DNA of 64,000 bases from Sapria himalayana (lineage: Eukaryota; Streptophyta; Magnoliopsida; Malpighiales; Rafflesiaceae): positions 3,764,501 through 3,828,500 of the forward strand of contig JAREIK010000385.1 in the NCBI GenBank assembly GCA_029783825.1. The letters run 5' to 3'. The translations under genes and the position numbers were made by a program. Under the pieces are notes generated by a model that saw only the letters and a list, made by a program, of their open reading frames with translations, was not told where the DNA came from and ran no database searches. Numbering within the stretch: position 1 is the stretch's first letter; every line of letters begins with the position of its first letter. Of this stretch, positions 1-9,700 are shown in pieces.

Positions 1-1333
1 TTTATTACTCCATGGTGTAGCCACATGGGGCTCTACTCGAGCGGGCGCTTGCCCCAATGAAGTTTTGAAAAAAAAATATGCAATGGGATCTTAGTGTCCT
101 TTCCAAACAACTAATTTCTACTATGTTATTTGCTACCATAATTCTTTTTTGCCTCCTTGGAATATATTCAAATACCTTTACTTTTTTACTTTTAACTACT
201 AATATCAAAATCATACGATTCATGATTTGATTTACGATTCAATGGATAAATGATCTAACTCTTTAAAAGAATAAGAAATATGTATAAATTAAAGACTGAA
301 TCACAAATTGATTCACATGAATCGATTTAATACATATTTTCAGAATATCAAGATCCTCAAAAAGTCACAAAAATAAAAATTAGAATACCATAAAAAAAAT
401 TATCAACTGTATGACTTAATTAACGTGGAAAAAAAGTAACCACAATTTATGGTATCACGAATTTAATAAGAAAAAACAATAAAATACAAAAAAAAATTTA
501 TCAACTGTAGAAAAAAGAAAATTAATTAACGTGGAAAAAAATTACAAAAAATTTGATTCACGATTCAATTCAATTCTCGATTCACTAATCAAGAATTCTG
601 ATTCTCGATTTGGATCTCAATTTAACAACTATGTTTTCAACTCATTTCCTATCTTCCCAACTCTATGCACAAGTTGAATTATTATTATTTATTCATTGCT
701 TGAAGAACTAGACTTAATATGAACAATCCTAATTGCATCAAGAATGTGTCATGATAATGTTATGGATGACGGCAGATGAAACTCATGCACGATGCACAAG
801 ACTCTCACTTTAAAACGTGGTTTGGGAAATGTTAACATCTAGAGAGTCTTATCCCAGAAAAGTAAAAAGATTGCATTAGATGAGTCATATCAAGACATAA
901 TTTCGAACATATGCTTGCAACACAAAAATTTTCTTTGTGATTACTTATGATGGTGTTATTCTCACTCAAACACATTTAATTCCAGAGTTTTATCTGTGTG
1001 CAGTGTATGTAATGATAATGATTACACATTACACCCTAATGGTTTCTTATAATCATGGAGTTCTTATATATAAAAAGCCTAACATGGCTTTTTATATGTG
1101 AGTTTTTGAGAAATTGGTGCAGCAGCTAATGGCTCCCTCATTTCTGCTCTGAGGCGATGATAATTCCTGTGGGAACCCCATCATAACATAAAAACTGAAA
1201 AGCTTGCCTCCTCGTGCTGCCCACTAGAAACTCAAAACAGTGGATTCATGAGACTCCATTCCAAATTTGGGTCTCTGGCTCAATATTGTGCTGTCTTGCT
1301 TGTGGTGCTTACTCTGTGTCTCGAATCATGTAG
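1..1333. other. AT-rich stretch upstream of the first visible PP2A-B exon
   Basis: No exon of either neighbouring gene is recognisable here. The stretch is probably intron or upstream sequence of the PP2A-B gene, because the first visible exon at 1334 is internal and begins after a normal AG acceptor. It holds a diverged direct duplication (about 387-436 and 487-543), both copies carrying ATCAACTGTA followed by TTAATTAACGTGGAAAAAA. A short segment near 1122-1160 reads like a possible exon after GTGCAG but meets two stops before any GT donor, so I do not call it. Confidence 0.5.
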
Positions 1334-3101
1334 GTATCTAGCAATGAGATCAGCTTGATGGCTAGATGTCGAAGGGTATATGCTCATGCACATGATTATC
1401 ATATCAATTCCATTTCAAATAACAGGTGTTTCTTAAATCTTCCATATTTTATTTTTTTATAGTTTTCTTCTCCATGAACTCTCTGGTGATCCAATTCCTG
1501 ATCATCCTCTTGTTCTTGGCAGCGATGGCGAAACTTTTATTTCTGCGGATGATCTCCGAATAAATCTTTGGAACCTGGAAATTAGCAATCAAAGTTTTAA
1601 TATTGTTGATGTGAAACCTGCAAATATGGAAGATCTGACTGGTTGGTTTATTATTCTCTCTCCTATTATATCCCTGTGAAAGCTTCTGCAAATTTCCTGT
1701 CTGATAAAGTTTTAATATTGCTGATGTCTTGCTGATAAAGTACGGATCAAGGAATAGTATGGGACTTGGTGTGAGCCACTAAGTCCCCATACTATGCCTT
1801 GGCCCATATGTGAGCCTTGAAGCCCCGTACTATCCTTTGACCCACGCATGAGCCCCGAGGCACCAGGGTCAGAGTAGGCAAGACTCTTATTTCAACCACA
1901 TGATAGCAGTTCTGCATTTTAAAATGGAATTTATCTTTCTGCTGATATAAAGCTACTGTGCTTTGCAGAGGTCATCACATCAGCAGAATTCCACCCCAGC
2001 CACTGTAATGTTTTAGCATATAGCAGTTCGAAAGGCTCGATCCGGCTAATTGACTTGCGGCAATCAGCATTATGTGATTGTCATACAAAATTGTAAGCCA
2101 TTAGTGCCTCGCAAGAACCCGTCTCGACGGAAAACCATCTTAATTTGTTTGTCTCTCTAAATTAGATTGCAACTGTCTTGGGCTCGGTGCCCATCAGGGT
2201 CGCGTTCTTCGATTTTTGAAAGCGAGACCACCGCCGAGCTTTTAATCTCTCTCGTATTTCGTGCTAAGCGGTGTTCTTGCGCACTGGGCGTGAGCTTTTG
2301 TCTAAACCCAAGCCATGATTAGAATGTCCAACCTCGGGTGGGCCTCGAGGAGAGAGGGAAACTATGCTTCTTCCTCAGATGCTCTTTTTTTTTTTTTTTT
2401 TTTTGCAGGTTCGAGGAGCTCGAAACGCCGGGTTCTCGCTCCTTTTTCACGGAGATAATTGCTTCAATCTCGGACATCACTTTTGCCAAGGACGGAAGAT
2501 ACATTCTCAGCCGAGATTACATGACTCTCAAGGTTCTTTTCTTTGGCTTTTGAACACCGTTTATATTCGTTACTGATTGATGCTTTGCTTCGGCCTCGTT
2601 TCTACGCACGTGACACTCCCACATTTTTATTTATTTTTTTTATTTTTATTTTATTTGTATTTTTAGCTTCTCTGGTGTATATGTTTGTTGTATATTTTTT
2701 ATGTTTTTTTACAATTGGTCTCTCTATCAATATTTTTGTTTTTTTTTTTTTTTTGTAATTTTAGCGTGGTGTGCATTCTCATTTCTCTTAATTTTTGTTG
2801 TTTTGCGTGGTATATTTAGATATCATAAATTTGGTCTGCCGCCGCGGTGGCTCACATGTTGTGTTCTCAGTTCTCACTACACATTATTTTCACTTAGATT
2901 TATTTTAAATTGGGAGATTAAATAATAAATAGTTAGTGAGATGATAACAAAATTGCAAAATTAATGAGAACTGATTTTAAAACTAAAAAATTAGTGAAAA
3001 TTATATGAAATATTTAATTTTTTTGACTTCTTTCTTTCCTCTCTCATCTTTCTCCTACCCTCTCTTCCTTTTGTGGTCTCTCTCACTCACTTTTTTTTTT
3101 T

Positions 3102-3135
<34 letters not shown>

Positions 3136-5081
3136 ATTTCTTTTTTTTCATCTCTCTCACTCACTCTTTCTCCTCTTTCTCTCTCTCCCCGTGCTCTCTA
3201 TCTCTTATCTCTATTTTTCCTTTCCTCTCTATTTGGTATTAACTTCAAATATTTTTATAAACTTGTTACTTAGGCAAGAATAATATTCAGCTATGTTGCA
3301 CGGATACGCCTAGGAACTGCCGTGTCGCAGTGTCCACGTCTCCGACACGTGGACACGGCAACATGGGTCGGATACGCGTCAGAGACATATCCGACGTGTT
3401 GTTCGGAAACAGTCATCGTTAACAACAGACGCGTCATTTACCAACTGACGCGTTTTTACGATTCTAACGCGTCGGAAATACACTATATATTAACTATTAC
3501 TCCTACATCTTCAACAAATTGAGGACACCGCCGACAGTGAGTTGCCGACAATCCGATTGCGAGAAATAGTTGTCAATTGTCATTGCGTCAAACGGGGAGG
3601 GGAGGAGCACACCGCCGAGGCGCCGACAATACCTACTAGGTAACTTAATTCTATAAAGGGAATGAGGAGTTTTGGAATCTGTATCGGGAGGGGGGAGAGT
3701 TCGAAAATCAAAACTGTAAAGGAAGGGTGGTGGGGGGGGGTGTTAGAGGGTTTAAATTTTTTTTATATTATTTTAAAATATAGTATTTTAAATTATTTTA
3801 AAATACCTAATATTTATAATTAATTATTTTTATTTTTAATTTTATTTTTTTTTATCATGTCGTATCCGTATCCTAGTTTTTTAGAATTTGCCGTGTCCGT
3901 ATTCGTGTCCGTGCAACATAGATATTCAGCGTGATGATTAATCTTTTGGAAAATTTTCTTGTGTTGCATGCTTATTATGTTTGATATCATACTTTGGCGT
4001 GATGGAAAGTGTCTTTGCATAATTATCATATTTCTTAAGTTCAAGATTTTTTGGTAAAACACTGTCTAGATATTGAATTATATCAGACCTCGTACGACCC
4101 ATTAAATAAGTAATAATTATTTTATTTTTTTATCTCGAATTTGCCTTGCATGATGTGTTCGAGCATCGAATAAAAATGTTGTAGCAGAAACTTGACTATC
4201 TGTTATTTGTCTGTCGCGCGAATGGCGCGTTTATAGTTATGGGACATAAATATGGATTCAGGCCCGGTCACCTCCTTTCAAGTTCATGAATACTTGAGAC
4301 CCAAGGTATGATCTGTACCACACAGAGGCTTGTTGATATGAGCCATACAGAAGCAGCTAGTTGCTGAAATCGGTTTGATCTGAACTCTGCAGCTGTGTGA
4401 TTTGTATGAAAATGATTCAATCTTTGATAAATTTGAGTGTTGCTTGAGCGGCGATGGATCGCGGGTAGCAACCGGCTCTTATAGGTGATGATTGTCTCTC
4501 TTTCTCCATGCCCTTTTCTCCCCCCTGTGGCTTCCTTTTACGGCCGCCAACTGTTCTGTTTTCTCATCATCTCAGCAATGTGTTCCGTGTCTTTGGTTGT
4601 GCACCTGGAAGCTCCGAGGCCTCAACCTTGGAAGCCAGCAAAAATCCAATGAGGTACTTGCTTACAAACTCACTCGCAAACACACTCTCTCTCTCTCTCT
4701 CTCTCTGCAATAGTACTGTAATACCCTTCCAATGTTGATTTAGGAGACAAGTTCAGACACCTTCTAGGTCTGCTCGGTCCTTGAGCAGTATAACACGTGC
4801 TGTGCGACGTGGTTAGCCCTCTCCCTCTCTCATTTTCTCTTTTCATGCCTGCCCATTTGTGGCGCAGACACCATGGATGCATCATTCAGATAGGGCACAC
4901 ATTATTGTTTGTTGTATGTTGTGATGTATTGAATTGAATAGCTGGAGTAGAAGGAGCCGGGGTAGATGCAAATGGGAATTCGTTTGATTACACGACAAAG
5001 CTGCTGCACTTGGCATGGCACCCTGCAGAAAACTCCATTGCCTGTGCTGCTGCAAACAGCCTGTACATGTACTACGCGTAA
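1334..5081 (+). CDS. PP2A 55-kDa regulatory B subunit (B55/PR55), 3' nine exons, 5' end missing
   Basis: Regulatory B/PR55 subunit of protein phosphatase 2A: a seven-bladed WD40 propeller that docks on the A-C core enzyme and selects phosphoprotein substrates in cytosol and nucleus. Exons by protein similarity and GT-AG sites: 1334-1425, 1523-1641, 1969-2092, 2409-2532, 4237-4305, 4393-4484, 4576-4653, 4744-4811, 4942-5081; together 906 nt, in frame, 301 codons plus TAA. Exon 1 carries [12 protein letters not shown], the second PR55 signature region; later exons carry [42 protein letters not shown] and FECCLSGDG, and the protein ends SLYMYYA as plant B subunits do. Plant family members are about 500 residues, so roughly 200 N-terminal residues (first blades and the EFDYLKSLEIEEKIN signature) lie outside the window or in exons I cannot see. 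The reading frame is unbroken, so this looks like a live gene. It converges on the gene ending at 5740. I cannot tell the alpha from the beta paralogue. Confidence 0.93.
1757..1793. repeat. Short inverted repeat (hairpin) in a PP2A-B intron
   Basis: Within the intron 1642-1968, GTATGGGACTT is followed about a dozen bases later by AAGTCCCCATAC, giving a stem of 11-12 bp with one extra base. Nearby (1794-1860) the words TACTAT, CTTTGACCCA and GTGAGCC recur in altered form, suggesting a small degenerate repeat. No coding potential and no flanking duplication were found. Confidence 0.5.
3091..3135. repeat. (T)n-(CT)n-(TA)n compound microsatellite
   Basis: A run of T, then CT dinucleotides, then about ten TA dinucleotides, followed by more CT-rich sequence to about 3190. 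Pyrimidine-rich on the + strand throughout, inside the PP2A-B intron. Confidence 0.9.
3291..3921. mobile_element. Non-autonomous hAT-like element, copy 1 (631 bp)
   Basis: The left end CTATGTTGCACGGATACG matches the reverse complement of the right end CGTGTCCGTGCAACATAG at 17 of 18 positions. The flanks carry a perfect 8-bp direct duplication ATATTCAG (3283-3290 and 3922-3929), the size typical of hAT transposition. The inside has no transposase; it has repeated CGTGTCCG/ACACGTG words near the ends, a G-run around 3730 and an AT-rich stretch. A diverged second copy lies at 60621-61322 and shares the block GTCGTATCCGTATCCTAG / TTAGAATTTGCCG before the right end. Superfamily assignment rests on duplication length only; the termini are not the classic hAT sequence. 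Confidence 0.85.
4684..4707. repeat. (CT)12 microsatellite in a PP2A-B intron
   Basis: CT dinucleotides in the short intron 4654-4743, just upstream of the exon at 4744; it may serve as part of the polypyrimidine tract region but is not adjacent to the AG. Confidence 0.9.
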
Positions 5082-5739
5082 ACACGCACGCCTATACAAA
5101 ACACAATTGCTTACATGGAGGAAATTCATTACCGTTTCTCCACTCCAAGTGAGGTCAAATATCACTTGCCCAATGCCTCTCACCCTCCCCCCCTCTCTCT
5201 CTCTAGCTGTAACATATTCATTTTATTCCATCGCCTCCGATTAGCTGTTCCAGCAGAATAATATCCCATTGGAAGCTTCATGATATGATTCTGATCAGCT
5301 TAGATTCTTCTCTTTTTTTTTTCTTCCAAGTCCACTACAGCTCCACCATACATACTTGAAGCTATCATCCCGTCTTCTAAAATAGAAGATCCAGTTGTAA
5401 AAGGAAATGTGCAATGCCTACAGGAGTGAATGTTTCCAAGATTATATATTTATGTTTTTATTTTTTTTTTATTTAGGCCCATTGTAAGATGATATGTAGC
5501 TTTTTTTTAATCCTCATGGAGCAATGGAAGATAAGACTTTTTTTTTTTCTAATCAAAATTAAATGAATAACAAAAATTATAATCTATCATGTTTTTTCTT
5601 TTTCACGAATTGCTAATGAAAAAAAAAAAAAATAAAAAACACAACTTTTGGGTTAAAAGGATAAAAAAATATATGGCATTTGGTTAACATTTCGTATAGT
5701 TTGATTTGAGGTGATAAATGGGTGAAACTAAAGCACCCG
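5082..5739. other. Convergent intergenic region between PP2A-B and UBP6
   Basis: 658 bp between the two stop codons; it must hold both 3' untranslated regions. It contains a CT tract (5190-5205) and several long T or A runs (5311-5320, 5461-5470, 5539-5548, 5618-5631). Possible AATAAA-type signals occur on the - strand near 5457-5462, but plant polyadenylation signals are too loose for a firm call. Confidence 0.7.
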
Positions 5740-6650
5740 CTACGCCACCACATTACGGGCCTTGTACACGCATATATATGCCATGTGCCAGTCACCTGAC
5801 AAGAAAAAGAAATTAAAATATATATGACGCTCTACCAGTCCACCTACAACTAGCCATACCACGAGCACACAACCCAAATCGATGAGCTTACCGCCTCCGG
5901 AGAGCCTGGAAATATCACCCTCTACTCGTGGGATTGCATATTCATCATCAAATTCAATCCAACTCCCTAAAACATATGAGCGTGTTAGTGGTGCACAGGC
6001 ACACATAAACAAAAGTGAGGGAGTGTGTGCTGCTTAATTTCAAATCAAAAGCAGAGGTTGAGGTTGGTGCTAACTGAAGAGGGACACTGACCACTCTCTT
6101 GCTTTACCCAAGCAACATAATGGCCTGAATCAGCGCTTCTCCCCTTGTGAGTCAGAACCGCAACTAAATCATAGATTCCAGCTAAATGACCTTTTATGTG
6201 CATTGATTGTTGCCCTGTGTGTTCTTGTTGAGGAACAAAAAATAAGTGCTGCATTTTAGTATTGCTAAAAAATTTATGCAATAAACAATATCTTTGCTTG
6301 CATTGCAACAGACAAAATTCGCTTTTGCATTTTAGCATTGTTAAAAAACATAATGGACTATTTCATAACGTGGGTTTTGCCCACTCTTAATTTTTAATTA
6401 AAAATTATAAATTCAAAAAAAAAAAAAAAAACATTTTTCTTATTTTGGAAACAATCAAATGATTTTTAATTTTCTAAATATTATATTAATTTTCAACAAA
6501 TTCTCATACAAATTCAATGTGTGTGTTCATGCTTACATATTTTATTTAAAACTTGTCAATTTAATTCTTTTAATAAAGTAAAATCATCTAATATTATAAT
6601 TTTTTTTTATCTAATTTCATTTCAACTAATCAATTTTAATCTAATTGTAC

Positions 6651-6709
<59 letters not shown>

Positions 6710-9700
6710 CTATATCAAATTATATCACAAGATTAATTCAAAGCAAAAATCATAAATTTGATATTTGATGTGATGTGAATAAGTGAGGGAGGGGAAATTG
6801 AATACATCGACTGCTATATATAAATCTTCAATTTTAAATATTATTAAAATTTAAAATAATTTTAAAAACTACACACATGCATATAAATGAATTATCAATA
6901 AATATAAAAATATAATACTAGAATTTTATGGTCATATTAAAAATATTAATAAAATATCAACAAAATATAAAATTATTAAAATTAATAAATATCATATTTT
7001 TTTAACATACATTTTTAATCGTAATAAATCATGATCAACACTAGCCAAACCTTATTCTAATTACATTTTTAACAAACAAATTTAATATTAATGAATATCA
7101 AATAAAAAATAGAAAATAAATAATCAAATTTATTTGAAAAAAAAAAATAATTTAATATTTGACAACAATATACTTTGTCTGAGCAAAGCAACAAAAGATA
7201 CCAAAGCAAAAAAAAATTATATTTAACATAAAAGTTTGGAGTTGATGTTTTGTTTTTGAAAAGATAAAATAATGAAATAAATAATTTATCAATGAAGAGC
7301 ATAACATACAAGAGTACAATCAATGGTAAAGATAATGTTGTAGCTTTAGTCTTTAGATGATAATTATTATTATCTTTTATTTACTTCTATTGTGCTTGTG
7401 TTTATTGTTTTATATTTTATTATTATTTATCAAAATTATTTATGTTTATTTTTTTTATATTGTAGTTTTATTAAATCATGAACTATTAATTGGTTTCAAA
7501 AATAAAAATACAAAAAATTTATTCCATAGAATTTTTTTTTGTATTTTTTTCCCTTTTGCTACTTCTCGTAGATTATGTTGAGAATGAGAACACACAGCAT
7601 GTGAGCTGACCTATCCAAATAATCCTTATTTAAGGGCTCCCCATATACACTTTTTGATTAGAATCTATTTATGTTTTATAATTTAATTTCAACATGATAT
7701 CAAAGCTAACATACTAAGGAGTGTAAACCCTATGATTACTATAAATTTTTTGTGATTTTTTGATTAATATTTATTTTTTTTATTTCTCTTTAATTATAGT
7801 ATGAATGAGAATACACAATATGTAGGCTACCCAATCCAAATAATCCTTATTTAAGAACTCCAAGTATCCTAGAATTTCTAGAGAAATAAATAACACTACA
7901 CTAACAAAACAATGCACGCGCGCACGCGCGTTTATGTGTGTCACCCCTTAACAATAAAAGAGAGGACGGGAGACACCAAAATCTAGGTATTCCATCGCAA
8001 GCACACTACATGCGACATACCAATATTTATAGATGCGTCAAAGCCTAGGTGCGCTTGCCCCCACTATTAGCAGAAAACCCTATGTGGACATGAGCATGAA
8101 CCATGCATACCCATGGAAAGACATACATGTGGCGCCTTGGTGAGCACGTCAGCATGAACTTTGCTCTATTTTTTCACTTTGCGTTAGGCTTCTATAGTGT
8201 TTGTACTCAAATTGCATTCCAATTTATGTTCATCATATTAGAATGTGTGATCAAGATTCTCCACCAGATGATAATTAGAAACTCTTAAATACAATTTTTT
8301 TTTTTTTTACCTTCTTCAGACGACCCCTTTGCTGGTTCCCCACTTCCACTTGCTGATTCCTACGTATAAAAAAAAAAAATCCAGATTAAGCATAAACGAG
8401 ATAAACAAGTAAAAAACAGAGCTTTTTTGCATTGTTTTCATTGGAACTAAACAAGCACTCTCCCACCTTAGCACCAACAATCTTGATGTTGTTGTTGTTG
8501 TTGTTGGAAACAGAACTCTCTGCGTTCATCTTCAGGCCAAGCTTTTCACCCTCCTTCTTCCTTAAAATCTGATAGTTTTCAGATGTGAAATGCAACAACC
8601 ATGAGAGGCAACTGAATGAGAACGAAGATAAGGCAACACATACCATGCGAGGCAATTCTAGTTTCTGACGAAGATCATCAGAACACAGTTCGTGTATATC
8701 CAGCTCTAATGGATAATCAACTTTCTGAGAAGAGCCATTGGTTACAAAAGATATCAGCGCAGAATAGTTACATGATAGCCTGAGGGGTAATTTTAACAAG
8801 TTTGTTCCTCATTGAAAAGTGTGGCATACACGTAGGATCTTGGCTTTCTGATTTGATTCTCTCTTCCAGAAAAAGCGAACAAACTGGACTGTCAAATACC
8901 TTGCAATTGATGAACAATAACTGTCGTTAATCACATGTCACCGCCAATATCCACATCTGCTCAACATGAATGAGAGCGTGCACAATACACAAGGCTCCCA
9001 CTTTAGTGTAAGGAATGAAAAAAATTAATATGTCAACAGTCTTATACTTGAAAGTTAAAAAAACTATATCTAATAAGTCACAAACTCAAGATTAACTAGT
9101 TTTAGACACAAATACATGTCATTGCAACATGATATTATGTCCAATATATAGATGCGAAATAAAGATTTCACAAGTGATCAGCCAAATTGTATTTAAATGT
9201 GTCCTGTTTAAACTGAATAATCTCATTAATGAGTCTCAAACTTAAGATCTACTATTTTAAGACAAAGATACATGTGATTGCAATAAGATATGACATCCAA
9301 TATATGCATCTAAAACAAAAATTTCACAAGAGAACAGTCATCTTGATAATGCTCACTGAATCTTATAAGAACCCTAAATTAATTATATTCAAATATGTTT
9401 AGTTTGAACTAAATATTCCCATTAATAAATCTCAAACTCAAAATCTAGTATTTTTAGATAATGATACTTGTTTTCGCAACAAGATATGACCTCTAATATA
9501 AACATTCAAAACAAAGATATCCCATTTGACCAGTCATCTCAATATGTTTCAGCATATACCATAAAGCTTCACTAAAATTATTTTAAAGTGAACAAGAAAT
9601 TTATTTTATCCTAAAATTTAATTATTTGTTTAATAATGAAATCTATTGTTGCCTTATCAGTGAAAAAATTTGCATCTACATCTCTAATAATGGTCACGAT

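Larger units (their letters stand above)
2533..4236. other. Long intron of the PP2A-B gene
   Basis: A 1.7-kb intron between the exon ending ...YMTLK and the exon starting LWDINMDSG. It contains T-rich tracts (2620-2760), a pyrimidine/AT simple repeat (3091-3135) and one complete hAT-like element (3291-3921). The other introns of the gene are about 90 to 330 bp, so the element and simple repeats account for about half of the extra length. Confidence 0.85.
6215..8310 (-). other. UBP6 intron with microsatellites and a TRIM-like LTR remnant
   Basis: 2.1-kb AT-rich intron. It holds (TA)n-(TG)n at 6653-6709, the LTR-like pair at 7576-7872, a CG/CA alternating tract at 7916-7930 (ACGCGCGCACGCGCG, potentially Z-forming) and long AT-rich low-complexity stretches. 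No further exon was seen. Confidence 0.8.

Noticed and set aside
1122..1190. Possible extra upstream PP2A-B exon after GTGCAG (reads ANGSLISALRR)
   Set aside because: Two stops follow before any GT donor and the LRLPV block expected just before the exon at 1334 is absent.
2338..3283. Open frames rich in Phe, Leu and Ser between 2.3 and 3.3 kb
   Set aside because: They are readings of T-rich and CT-rich intron sequence, apart from the part overlapping the real exon 2409-2532.
7916..7930. CG-alternating tract as a regulatory site
   Set aside because: It is a short simple repeat with no other support.
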